Positions 38,297-46,974 of a stretch of DNA of 64,000 nt are shown here, piece by piece. Source of the stretch: Microlunatus parietis (GTDB lineage: Bacteria; Actinomycetota; Actinomycetes; Propionibacteriales; Propionibacteriaceae); assembly GCF_013407955.1 (NCBI RefSeq), contig NZ_JACCBU010000001.1, positions 1,116,001 to 1,180,000 of the forward strand, given 5' to 3'. Position 1 is the stretch's first letter; every line of letters starts with the position of its first letter. The translations under genes were made by a program, and so were the position numbers. A model generated the notes under the pieces. That model made no database searches. It had not been told where the DNA came from and saw only the letters and a program-made list of their open reading frames with translations.

Positions 38297-40243
38297 ATGG
38301 CGCGTCGCTTCGCCCTGCCGCCTGCGCAGGATCCGTTCGTCAATACGCCCTTGATCAGCCTCGGCCCCGGCGCCGACGGCGCGGAGCGGTTCTGGATCAC
38401 CTCCTGGAACAGCGTCTCCGGGACCCAGGCGATCATGATCACCGAGGACGGCCGGTCCGAGCAGCACCGGTTCCCCGATCATCCCGGTTTCTACAGCGCG
38501 GGACCCGAGGACGCCGACACGCTGTGGCTCTGCGGTGATCTGGCGAAGATCATCCGGTACGACCTGCGCACCCGGGCGGTGGAACAGTTCGACACCGGGG
38601 CACCCTACGCGCTGATGTTCGGCGGCATGGTCGTCGACCCGGTGTCCGGGAAGCTGTTCGGGCTCGCGTTCCCACCGCCGGACCCGACCGCGATCAGCTT
38701 CGACTTCCGCAACCGTACCCCCGGGTCGGTGACCCCGAATCCGTGCGCCGAGCACTACTCGGCGTCCCACTTCGCCAACGGCGACGGCACCTTCACCCTG
38801 CTCGCGTTCAATCCCGATCTGGCCTTGCTGCGTTGGGATCCGGCGACCGACCGGGTGAGCCGGACGCTGGTCAGCGAGTTGCTCGGCCGGCCGGTGCGCT
38901 GGACCGACCGGTCGACGATCAGCGCCACGATCACCGACGACACCGGCCATGTCTACCTGCCCGAGGTCGGCTGGTATGACCCGCTCGGGCAACGGCTGGC
39001 CGACGGTCCCGAGGCGTCCGCGCGGATGAACTGGTTCGCGCTGCGGGACGGCACCGCGTGGGGTGCGGCGATGGCCGGGGAGATGCTGACCGTGGCTCGC
39101 TGGGACCTGGCCAGCGGCAAGATCACCGAGCTGTGCCGGATCCCCGACGGGACCATCCAGGGCACCCGGCTGACCGAGTCCGGCCGGATCGTCGCGGTGA
39201 CGATGTTCGGCACGTTCTACCTGATCGACGCCGAGGACGGCTCGCTGCTGCACGCGCGCCACGTACCGTCGGACTCGATCGGGCACGTCGACTGCCTGCG
39301 CCGGATCGACCAAGATCGACTGCTCGGCACGACCTTCATCACGCAACGGTTCTGGAGCCTCGACCTGCGCACCGGCGAGGGCGAGGATCTCGGCCGGGCC
39401 GCGCCGGGCGGCGGCGAGGTGCTGCAGACCTGGAAGATCGACAACCGGGTCTACCTGGCCGCCTACACCGGTGCCGAGCTGGTCGAGTACGACCCCGGCC
39501 GGGCCGCCCGGTTCCCGGAGAATCCGCGGATCGTCGCCAAGCCGGCGACCGGAATGCGACCGGTCGCCGCGGCCGACGACGGCCGGGTGATCTTCTACTC
39601 GTCCAATCACCACTACGGCGAGCTCGGCTGTGTGATCACGAGGTACGACACCGGGACCGGGCTGGCCCGCTATGCCGACGATCCCCTGCCCGGGCAGGCG
39701 ATCCGCAGCCTGGTCCTCGACTCCGCGGGCACCGCGCTGCTGGCCGGAACCACGATGGACGCGGACTGCGAGAGCGCGCCGCCGTCCGATGATCACTGCC
39801 TGTTCACCAGGATCGACGCGGAGTCCCTGGCGGTGATCATGACTACCAAGGCGCCGGCCGGTACCCGGATCGCGCGGGTGCGCGGTGCGATCGATCAAGA
39901 TCGTTTCCTGGCCACCCTGACCGGAACCTTCGACGGGCGGAGCGAGAAGCGCTGGCTGGTGCTGCCCGCCGCCGGGCCCTGGCCGGAGCTCACGCTGGCC
40001 GACACCCGGCCGCTGCCCGAAGCGGCGACAGTGGTGGTCCCGACCGGTACTGCCGGCCTGTTCGTGCTCCGGACGCCGAGCGGGTTCGCGCTCTGGGACT
40101 TCCGGGGCGACAACCCGGTCCGGCTGGCCGACGTCTGCGACGACCCGAAGGCGTACGCCTGCGAGATCCAGGACGGCTCGCTCCACGTCCTGCTCCCGGA
40201 CGCGGTCCTGGTCGACGACGAGCTGCTGTCCCGCTTCAGTTGA
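38297..40243 (+). CDS. Large beta-propeller-like protein, unknown function
   Basis: The 648-aa cytosolic protein (no signal or membrane segment) consists of repeated beta-strand blocks such as DADTLWLCGDLAKIIRYDLRTRAVEQF and GEVLQTWKIDNRVYLAAYTGAELVEYDP, consistent with a WD/PQQ/Kelch-type propeller. I do not recognise a specific family. It starts 29 bp after the upstream TGA in the restored frame, with a GAGGAG ribosome site. Its partner appears to be the solute-binding protein; a sugar-sensing or carbohydrate role is possible but unsupported. Its stop and the stop of the convergent kinase gene share TGATCA. Confidence 0.7.
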   Translation: MARRFALPPAQDPFVNTPLISLGPGADGAERFWITSWNSVSGTQAIMITEDGRSEQHRFPDHPGFYSAGPEDADTLWLCGDLAKIIRYDLRTRAVEQFDTGAPYALMFGGMVVDPVSGKLFGLAFPPPDPTAISFDFRNRTPGSVTPNPCAEHYSASHFANGDGTFTLLAFNPDLALLRWDPATDRVSRTLVSELLGRPVRWTDRSTISATITDDTGHVYLPEVGWYDPLGQRLADGPEASARMNWFALRDGTAWGAAMAGEMLTVARWDLASGKITELCRIPDGTIQGTRLTESGRIVAVTMFGTFYLIDAEDGSLLHARHVPSDSIGHVDCLRRIDQDRLLGTTFITQRFWSLDLRTGEGEDLGRAAPGGGEVLQTWKIDNRVYLAAYTGAELVEYDPGRAARFPENPRIVAKPATGMRPVAAADDGRVIFYSSNHHYGELGCVITRYDTGTGLARYADDPLPGQAIRSLVLDSAGTALLAGTTMDADCESAPPSDDHCLFTRIDAESLAVIMTTKAPAGTRIARVRGAIDQDRFLATLTGTFDGRSEKRWLVLPAAGPWPELTLADTRPLPEAATVVVPTGTAGLFVLRTPSGFALWDFRGDNPVRLADVCDDPKAYACEIQDGSLHVLLPDAVLVDDELLSRFS

Positions 40244-41086
40244 TCAAGGACGCGGGAGCCAGGGACGGCGATCGACCGCGAGCTTGAACGCGTCCGCGTG
40301 GAAGGCCGCGCCGCTTTCGTCGCCGTGGCGATCGTTCCACCAGGCGTTCATGATCATCTTGAAGGCGGCCCACCAGTGGATCGCCGCCTCGGCCGCGTCG
40401 CCGGGGGTGAGGCCGACCCGCTGCAGGAACTCGGCCCAGCGCGGCTGCGGCAGGAATCCCCACACCTGGATGCCGACGTCGCGCAGCGGATCGGACAGGT
40501 CGACGAGATCCCAGTCGAGCAGGTACGGGTGCCCGTCGGCGATCACGTAGTTGTGCCAGTGCGGGTCGGGATGGATCGGCCGCGCCGTTTGCCGCGCGAG
40601 CTCGGCGGCCTGCCGCCGCCAGCGATCCAGCCGGACCTGCAGTTCGTGATCACGGAGTGGCGCCAAGGTCGGGGCCGGCTGGGCGTCGATCATGGCCACC
40701 GCGTCCGGCACGGCGAGCCGCCAGGTCCCTTGTCCGGGCAGAAGCAGCCGGCGGAGCGCCTCATCGTTGAGATAGCTGCCGACCAGGTCGGCCCAGCGCG
40801 GCAGGTTGGCGGCGAACCAGTCATGATCGGGATGCGGCCCGCTGACCGCCCGCTGCACCACGTACTCCCGTTCCTTGTGGACGCCGCTCGCCAGGATCGG
40901 CGGCGTCACGCCCAGATCGGCCAGCCGGGACAGGATCGCGAGCGGAGTCTCGATGAGCTTGACCGCAACGGCCTCCTCGCCCCGCTCGGCCAGCCGGGTC
41001 ACCCTCATCGAACCGCGAACCTCGGACACCCGCCACCCGGCGCCCGGGAGCACGGCACGGACGTAGCCTTCGGTGAGCTCGGCCAT
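40244..41086 (-). CDS. Aminoglycoside phosphotransferase (APH)-family kinase
   Basis: The 280-aa protein has an APH-type kinase core. The catalytic loop reads HPDPHWHNYVI (residues about 178-188), with a D in place of the usual HGDxxxxN first Asp context, and the metal motif is LLDWDLVDLSDPLRDVG. The N-lobe has VAVKLIE as candidate Lys segment. Such proteins phosphorylate antibiotics, choline, homoserine or sugars, so resistance is not implied. The ATG at 41086 is favoured over a TTG six bases upstream. It is a monocistronic gene convergent with the propeller-like gene. Confidence 0.82.
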   Translation of the reverse strand: MAELTEGYVRAVLPGAGWRVSEVRGSMRVTRLAERGEEAVAVKLIETPLAILSRLADLGVTPPILASGVHKEREYVVQRAVSGPHPDHDWFAANLPRWADLVGSYLNDEALRRLLLPGQGTWRLAVPDAVAMIDAQPAPTLAPLRDHELQVRLDRWRRQAAELARQTARPIHPDPHWHNYVIADGHPYLLDWDLVDLSDPLRDVGIQVWGFLPQPRWAEFLQRVGLTPGDAAEAAIHWWAAFKMIMNAWWNDRHGDESGAAFHADAFKLAVDRRPWLPRP

Positions 41087-41272
41087 GCCCAAGACCTACC
41101 AGTCGAGAACGGAGAGCGCGAACGAGTTTCCCGCCGTCGACCGAGGCACCACCACCAAACCCGCCCTCACCTCGCCGCCGAGACGGCAAGGCTCGCCGAG
41201 CGGGAGCCACGACATGGGCCTGGTTGACAGATTCCCCGCGGAGCGCAGGATCCCGAACCTCATCTGGCCCGA

Positions 41273-42079
41273 TCAGGAGTTGATCACCTCGACGATCTCG
41301 TCAGCCAGTTCCCGGGTCGCCGCGACGACGCCCGAGTAGCGCCGGGTCAGGTCATGATCGAATTCCAGCGGCCGGCCGAACGCGTCGCAGACGTGGCCGC
41401 CGGCGATCGGCATGATCACCATCGCGGCCGCGAGATCGACCAGCCGGTGAGTGTCCGAGCCCGGGTCGGCGAACGCGTCGACGGCCCCGGTCGCCACCAG
41501 CATCGCCTCCAGGCAGCTGGACGAGAGGATCCGGACCCGGCCGGCCCGGCGGCACAGCTGCATCCAGGTCTCGGCGGTGTCGCCGCGGGCCCCGTGCTTG
41601 GGGCGCAGCATCGACAGCGCCTGCCCGGCCAGCCGACGCGCGCCACTGGTCCGGTACGGCGCCGGTTCGCCGACCCGAGCCGCGATCGAACGCCCGGTCT
41701 CCAGCCAGCAGGTCAACGCCTCGATCGGCTTGCCGTCCTCGAGCAGCGCCGCGGAGTAGCAGGACAGCGGCACCCCGGCGGCGGCGTTCGCCGAGCCGTC
41801 GACCGGGTCGACGACCAGGGTCAGCGCGCTGCCGAGATCGACGAAACCCGCCTCCTCGCTGAGCACGTTGATCCCGTGCGTGCGCGCCGCGGCGAGGATC
41901 CGCTGCTCCACCAGGTCGTCGATCAGCATGGTCGGCGTACCGTCGGCGCCCATTCGGGTCTCCGCGGACAACTCGGCGCGGCCGTACCGCTGCTGGGCCT
42001 CGGCCAGTGCCTCGAAGGCGGCCCGGCAGGTGTCGGCTAGGGCCGGGTGTACGTCGCCGAGGACCAGGTCCGCGGTCAT
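41273..42079 (-). CDS. Inositol-monophosphatase-family phosphatase, last gene of the C-P lyase operon
   Basis: The 268-aa protein has IMPase-family metal-binding motifs: SEEAG, DPVDGSANAA (for DPIDGTxN) and VDLAAAMVIMPIAGG (Asp of the usual WDxAAG). The family removes phosphate from inositol phosphate, fructose 1,6-bisphosphate or nucleotide bisphosphates. Its ATG overlaps the phnM stop (ATGA), which places it in the phosphonate operon. phnN and phnP are not seen, so it may handle a ribose phosphate intermediate. That is inference from context, and an unrelated housekeeping role remains possible. Confidence 0.85.
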   Translation of the reverse strand: MTADLVLGDVHPALADTCRAAFEALAEAQQRYGRAELSAETRMGADGTPTMLIDDLVEQRILAAARTHGINVLSEEAGFVDLGSALTLVVDPVDGSANAAAGVPLSCYSAALLEDGKPIEALTCWLETGRSIAARVGEPAPYRTSGARRLAGQALSMLRPKHGARGDTAETWMQLCRRAGRVRILSSSCLEAMLVATGAVDAFADPGSDTHRLVDLAAAMVIMPIAGGHVCDAFGRPLEFDHDLTRRYSGVVAATRELADEIVEVINS

Positions 42080-43293
42080 CGGCTGCTCTTGAACGTGGCC
42101 AGGACGGTCGGCCAGCCCGAGCCGTGGTCGTCGACCAGGACGAAGTCGGCCAGCTGGCCCGGCGCGATCCGGCCCCGGTCCGAGAGCCCGGCCACCGCCG
42201 CCGGTCCCGCGGTGACCAGGTGGGCCGCCGCCGGCAGGTCGGCCACGCCGGACCGGACCAGCGTGAAGACGGCGCCGAGCAGCGCGCTCGGCAGGTAATC
42301 CGAGGCCAGCGCGTCGACCAGGCCGAGCCCGATCAACTCGGCGGCGCCGACGTTGCCGGAGTGCGACCGGCCGCGCAGCACGTTCGGCGCGCCGGCGACC
42401 GAGGTCAGCCCCAGGTCGCGGGCCCGCCGGGCGGCCTCGACCGTGGTCGGGAACTCGGCCGTCGTCGCACCTCGCTCGTGCAGTTCGTCGATCGCGGCCG
42501 CGCTGTCCGGGTCGTGCCCGAGCAGCCGGATCCGGCCGGCCCGGGCCAGGTCGCCCAGCCAGGCCAGGTTGTCCCGGCGGATCGACTCGGTCCGCTCGGC
42601 GTCGGCCAGGATCTCCGCCACCCGCTGCTCCGCCGCGTCGCGATCCAGTCCGCCGTCGCCCATGATCGCCTTGATCAACACCTGCTGATCGGCGTATTGG
42701 CCCTGGCCCGGGGTGTGGTCCTCGTGCGAGACCAGCGGCTGCTCACCGTCCGGCAGCGAATCCAGCCGCCGCCGCAACAGTTCGGCCCCGACCTCGGACC
42801 GGACGGCGAACCGGTGCAGCACGCGATGATCAACTCGGGAGGAGGAGTGCGCGTCCACCGCCCCGCACAGTTCCAGGGCTCGCTCCGGCGAGCGCTCGGT
42901 GCCGCCGGCCGCCTTGTGCTGGAAGCCGGCCCCATGGAAGATCGTCGTCACGCCGGCCGCGGTCAGCTTCGCCTCGTACGAACTCAGCGCGAAGTCCCAC
43001 GGCAGTACGGCATTCGCGCGCGGCGCCCGCTCCTTCTCCAGGGCATCGCTGTGGGCGTCGATCAGGCCCGGCAGCAGCAGCCGGCCTCTGGCGTCGACGT
43101 CGGCCGGCAGGACGCGCTCGGTCACCTCCTCGATCAGCCCGTCGTTGATGATCACCGTCGCGGGGTCGGTCACCCGGTCGTCCAGCACGACCCGCGCATT
43201 GCCGATCCGGTACGAGACCGGCGGTGCACCGACCGGCCAGCCGGAATCGGCGATCGGGCGTTCATGATCAAGTTCGGCCTGTAACGAATTCAT
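42076..43293 (-). CDS. phnM: PhnM, ribose 1-methylphosphonate 5-triphosphate diphosphatase
   Basis: The 405-aa amidohydrolase-fold protein has PhnM hallmarks: PGLIDAHSDALE, VSHEDHTPGQGQY, EFPTTVEAA and SDYLPSALLGA. PhnM removes diphosphate from alpha-D-ribose 1-methylphosphonate 5-triphosphate, giving the 5-phosphate substrate of PhnJ. The ATG overlaps the phnL stop, and its stop overlaps the IMPase-like start, both by ATGA. It has a slightly extended N-terminus of about 25 residues relative to typical PhnM (about 378 aa). Confidence 0.95.
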   Translation of the reverse strand: MNSLQAELDHERPIADSGWPVGAPPVSYRIGNARVVLDDRVTDPATVIINDGLIEEVTERVLPADVDARGRLLLPGLIDAHSDALEKERAPRANAVLPWDFALSSYEAKLTAAGVTTIFHGAGFQHKAAGGTERSPERALELCGAVDAHSSSRVDHRVLHRFAVRSEVGAELLRRRLDSLPDGEQPLVSHEDHTPGQGQYADQQVLIKAIMGDGGLDRDAAEQRVAEILADAERTESIRRDNLAWLGDLARAGRIRLLGHDPDSAAAIDELHERGATTAEFPTTVEAARRARDLGLTSVAGAPNVLRGRSHSGNVGAAELIGLGLVDALASDYLPSALLGAVFTLVRSGVADLPAAAHLVTAGPAAVAGLSDRGRIAPGQLADFVLVDDHGSGWPTVLATFKSSR

Positions 43294-44063
43294 ACGTACG
43301 CCTCCTCCATGACATCGTCGAGGGCCCGATGGCCCGCCGCAAGCACTTTGTCCGGCGGACCGTCCGCGACCAGCCGGCCACCGTCGAGCACCAGCACCCG
43401 ATCCGCCATCCGGCGGATGATCGCCAGATCGTGATAGACCGCGAGCACGCTGACCCCCTGCTCGGTGAGCCGTTCGATCACCGCGAGCGCGCGGGCCCGG
43501 TTCGCCGGATCGAGCGCGGACACCGGCTCGTCGAGCAGCAACAGTCGCGGCGGGCTCACCGTACCGGCGGCGAGATTGACCCGCTGCCGCTCCCCGCCCG
43601 AGAGCAGGCTGCAGTCGACGTCGAACAGCCGTTCCGGCAGACCGAGCAGGTCCAGCGAGGCGGCGGCCGCGGCCCGCGCCGCCTCCGGATCGAGGCCGCG
43701 GCGCTGGGCCGCGCCGGCGACCAGGCGCAGCGGATCCTGCCGCGGCGGAGCGACCAGGAACTGCGAAACGTACCCGAACTCGCGGCCGCGGAGCCGGGCC
43801 ATCCGCCGGTCCGGCAGCGACGTCAGCTCCAGGTCACCGGCTTCGGTGTGCAAGATCACCCGTCCCGAATCCGGCCGGTAGTTGCGATACAGGCAGCGCA
43901 GCAGGCTGGACTTCCCGGCCCCGCTGGCGCCGGCGATCGCGAGATGCTCGCCGGCGGCCAGGGTGAACGACACGGTGTCCAGCGACTGCACCCGGCGGCC
44001 GCCGATCGCATGCAGGGTGAAGGTCTTGGTCAGTTCGGCGACGGTCAGGATCGGTGAGTTCAT
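43290..44063 (-). CDS. phnL: PhnL, ABC-type ATPase of the C-P lyase complex
   Basis: The 257-aa ATPase has Walker A GASGAGKSS, signature LLSGGERQRVNLA, Walker B LLLLDEPVSALD and YVSQFLVAPPRQDPL, as in PhnL. In E. coli PhnL forms a heterodimer with PhnK on the C-P lyase core. It is soluble, not a transporter motor. An 18-bp gap separates it from the end of the phnJ-phnK fusion, and it overlaps phnM by 4 bp. Confidence 0.94.
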   Translation of the reverse strand: MNSPILTVAELTKTFTLHAIGGRRVQSLDTVSFTLAAGEHLAIAGASGAGKSSLLRCLYRNYRPDSGRVILHTEAGDLELTSLPDRRMARLRGREFGYVSQFLVAPPRQDPLRLVAGAAQRRGLDPEAARAAAAASLDLLGLPERLFDVDCSLLSGGERQRVNLAAGTVSPPRLLLLDEPVSALDPANRARALAVIERLTEQGVSVLAVYHDLAIIRRMADRVLVLDGGRLVADGPPDKVLAAGHRALDDVMEEAYV

Positions 44064-44081
44064 GATCGACTTTTCCTCCGG

Positions 44082-45851
44082 TCAGTGCTTCGCCGCCGCG
44101 ACGAGGCGTTGGGTGTACGGATGGTGCGGGTCGGCGAACAGCTGGTCGGTCAGCCCGGTCTCGACCACCCGGCCGTGCCGCATCACCAGCGCCCGGTCGG
44201 TCAGCGCGTCGATCACCGAGAAGTCGTGGCTGACCACGACGACGGCGATCTCCCGCTCGGCCAGCAGTTCGCGGAGCAGGTCCAGCACGCCGGCCGCGAC
44301 CGAGGCGTCCAGCCCGGTGGTCGGCTCGTCGAGCAGCAGCACCTGCGGATCGGTGGCGAGTGCCTTGGCGATCTGCACCCGCTGCCGCATCCCACCGGAG
44401 AACTGGCCGACGACGTCGTCCATCCGCTCCAGCGGCACCTCGACCCGCTCCAGCAGTTCCGCGGCCCGGTCCCGGATCGCGTGGTACGACCGCCAGCCGG
44501 CTGCCGTGAGCCGGTCGGCGACATTGCCGCCGGCCGAGATGCCGAGATCGAGACCGGCCGCCGGATCCTGATAGACGACGCTCAACGTACCGATCCGCAG
44601 GGCCCGGCGCTCGGCCGGATCAAGATCAAGAACATTCGTCCGGCCCTCGTCGACGGAGCCGAGGAAGACCGCGCCGGTGGCCTCCAGCTCGTCGCCGATC
44701 AGGCAGCGCATCACGGTCGACTTGCCCGAGCCGGACTCGCCGATGATGCCGAGCGCCTCCCCCGGCGCAACGTCGAAGCTCACCGCGGCCGCAGCGACCA
44801 CCTCGCTCGAGCCGCGGTAACCCCGGTAGGTCTTGCCGAGATCGGAAACCTTGATCGACCACTCCTCCCCCGGCGCCGTAACGCCGGCCGGCGGCGCGGT
44901 CCAGCTCCGCCGTTTCGTGCCCGCGGTGGCCAGGACCCGACGGGACGGATCGGGCAGCAGGTGCAGTGGCGACCGGTCCCGATGATCTTGGTCGGCCATC
45001 CCGGCCCGTACCTTCAGGCACCACTGGACGTCGGAACACAGATAGTCGCCCGCCGCCGTCTCGACCAGGAACGTGTCGTCCGAGCCGCACAGGCCGCACC
45101 GGCTGCCGGCGGTGTACTCGACCTCGAACGGCACGTCGGTGAACGTCAACGGTTCGACCTTGGTGTGCGGCGGGACCGCGTAGATCTTCTTGTCCCGGCC
45201 GTGGCTGAGCAGGGTCAGATGATCACTGTCGTCGAGCCGCGGGATGTCCCAGCGCGGGATCGGACTGGGCGCCATCAGATAACGATCTTGGACCATCACC
45301 GGGTAGCCGGCGCCGCCGCTGATCACGCCGTTCTGCGCCAGCCCCTCGTAGAGCCCGACCCACATCTTGGCGTAGTCGGCCTCCGCGTGCCGGCGCTTGC
45401 ACTCGTACACCGACTTCTCGACCTTGCGCAGCGGTTCGGACTGCGGCACCTGCAGCACCAGGATGTCGTCGGCGTCCAGCTTGTCCTCAGGCACCCGGTG
45501 CCGGGACTGCACGATCGAGGCGTCGAGGGTGTCCGCGGTGGTACGGCAGCGCAGAGTCCCGGCGATCAGCCGCCGCAGGTTCACCGCGTTGACGCCCTCC
45601 TCGTCGCCCTGGTCGATCACCTTGACCGAGTCGTCCGGGCCGCCGATCGCGAGCGTCACCTGGAGCCCGCCGGAGCCCCAGCCGCGAGCGACCGGCATCT
45701 CCCTCGAACCGAACGGGACGATGTAGCCGGGCACGCAAACCCCGGACAGGCAGGCCCGCCGGACCTCACGCTTCGCCTGCTCGTCCAGCACCACCGGCGC
45801 CGAGTCCTCCGGCCGGTCCTCGATCAGTTGATCAAGCGTGGTCGTGATCAT
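44082..45851 (-). CDS. phnJ: PhnJ-PhnK fusion: C-P lyase radical SAM core joined to its ABC ATPase
   Basis: One uninterrupted 589-codon frame carries both proteins. Residues 1-284 match PhnJ: PGYIVPFGSREMP contains the radical-bearing Gly (Gly42, equivalent to Gly32 in E. coli), and the Fe-S cysteines are C252, C255, C272 and C278 (CX2CX16CX5C). Residues 285-333 form a linker rich in polar residues and proline. Residues 334-589 match PhnK: Walker A GESGSGKST (371-379), signature QFSGGMRQRVQIA, Walker B VLLLDEPTTGLD and H-loop VVVVSHDFS. In E. coli these are separate genes. The start overlaps phnI by 20 bp. A separate internal start at Met285 is conceivable but has no clear ribosome site. Confidence 0.95.
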   Translation of the reverse strand: MITTTLDQLIEDRPEDSAPVVLDEQAKREVRRACLSGVCVPGYIVPFGSREMPVARGWGSGGLQVTLAIGGPDDSVKVIDQGDEEGVNAVNLRRLIAGTLRCRTTADTLDASIVQSRHRVPEDKLDADDILVLQVPQSEPLRKVEKSVYECKRRHAEADYAKMWVGLYEGLAQNGVISGGAGYPVMVQDRYLMAPSPIPRWDIPRLDDSDHLTLLSHGRDKKIYAVPPHTKVEPLTFTDVPFEVEYTAGSRCGLCGSDDTFLVETAAGDYLCSDVQWCLKVRAGMADQDHRDRSPLHLLPDPSRRVLATAGTKRRSWTAPPAGVTAPGEEWSIKVSDLGKTYRGYRGSSEVVAAAAVSFDVAPGEALGIIGESGSGKSTVMRCLIGDELEATGAVFLGSVDEGRTNVLDLDPAERRALRIGTLSVVYQDPAAGLDLGISAGGNVADRLTAAGWRSYHAIRDRAAELLERVEVPLERMDDVVGQFSGGMRQRVQIAKALATDPQVLLLDEPTTGLDASVAAGVLDLLRELLAEREIAVVVVSHDFSVIDALTDRALVMRHGRVVETGLTDQLFADPHHPYTQRLVAAAKH

Positions 45852-46974
45852 GGTCGCACTCCTCCCCGTGCTCGGTCTCGGTCGTCGGTACGGCCTCGCC
45901 GGCGGCCGCCTCGGCTCGCTCCAGTTGGGATCGGAAGGTCACGTAGTGCGGCAGCTTGAGGTGCTCCAGGAAGCCGCACGAAGCCAGCCCGTCCGTGGTG
46001 TGCAAGAGAATCTGGTCGAGCCGCTGACCACCCTCGGTGCCCCGGAACCGGTGCGCGGCAAGATCAAGACTCGCCATCGCGATCGTCTTCCGCTCGTTGT
46101 GGCCGAGTGCCATCCCGTACCCGATATCGAACGTCGCGGCGTCCTCGCCGCGGTCGGTGAGGTGAGTGATCGCCTCGGTCTCGGTGACCCGGAGCCGGCC
46201 GATCTGGACCGGGTTCCCGGTGTGCGGGTGGCGCACCCGGAGCGGGACCCGGCCGTGCCGTACCTCACCGAGGGTGACCGACTCGTCGGTGTAGCCGTCC
46301 GGGCCGATGATCGACTGGTACCAGATGTTGATCAAGCCGCCGGTCTCGGCGAGGGCCATCGCGGACAGCAGCGCCGAGCGGTCGGCCGGCAGTTGGGGCG
46401 CCATCAGGGCCAGGTCGAACGGCTCCGGGTCCTCGGGATCGTGGCGATCGGCCAGCACGCCGCGGTCGGCCAGGTAGTCGCGGTAGCGGCGGAACGGCTC
46501 GTCCCGCGGCGGCTCGGTCGGCTCGTCGTCCGGCGCCGGCGGATCAACCGGCAGCGGCGGTTCGCTGTCCCACGGCGCGTCCGGCGCGTGCAGCAGCCGG
46601 GCCGTGTAGTCGACGGTCTCGCCGAGCAACTGCGGGCCGTCCGGCTTGCGGTGCGCCGGGACGATCCGCCGCAGCAGTTCGAGTTCCCGGGGATTCACCG
46701 GTTCGGAGTACGCCAGCCGCGGCAGGGTCGACCGGTGCGCCCGGAGCAGGTGCACCGCCTCCGCGGCGTCGCCGCCCGCCTGCAGGAACGCGGTGGCGGC
46801 GGTCTGCGGATCCCACAGCCCGCCCTCGCCCATGATCTTGTCCAGCGCGCTCGGGAAGCACTCGATCACCTGGTCGACGGTGATCACGCCGTCCAGCATC
46901 GCCCGCCGCTGCAGCACCAGCCGCTCGGCCGCGATGATCGCCTCGGTGCCGCCCTTGTTCGTGCCCGCGTACAT
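45832..46974 (-). CDS. phnI: PhnI, C-P lyase core subunit (nucleosidase)
   Basis: The 380-aa protein has PhnI features: YAGTNKGGTEAI, GEGGLWDPQTAATAFLQAGGDA, LPRLAYSEPVNPRELELLRRIVP and a long conserved C-terminal third with GYGMALGHNERKTIAMA. PhnI, with PhnG and PhnH, displaces adenine from ATP with the phosphonate to make ribose 1-phosphonate 5-triphosphate. The tail ends in alternating His/Asp residues (DHDHDH), which may bind metal. It directly abuts phnH (PhnI ATG at 46974) and overlaps the fused phnJK gene. Confidence 0.95.
   Translation of the reverse strand: MYAGTNKGGTEAIIAAERLVLQRRAMLDGVITVDQVIECFPSALDKIMGEGGLWDPQTAATAFLQAGGDAAEAVHLLRAHRSTLPRLAYSEPVNPRELELLRRIVPAHRKPDGPQLLGETVDYTARLLHAPDAPWDSEPPLPVDPPAPDDEPTEPPRDEPFRRYRDYLADRGVLADRHDPEDPEPFDLALMAPQLPADRSALLSAMALAETGGLINIWYQSIIGPDGYTDESVTLGEVRHGRVPLRVRHPHTGNPVQIGRLRVTETEAITHLTDRGEDAATFDIGYGMALGHNERKTIAMASLDLAAHRFRGTEGGQRLDQILLHTTDGLASCGFLEHLKLPHYVTFRSQLERAEAAAGEAVPTTETEHGEECDHDHDHA

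Noticed and set aside
40244..41086. Aminoglycoside resistance gene
   Set aside because: The APH fold is shared by many kinases of other substrates; no resistance context is visible.
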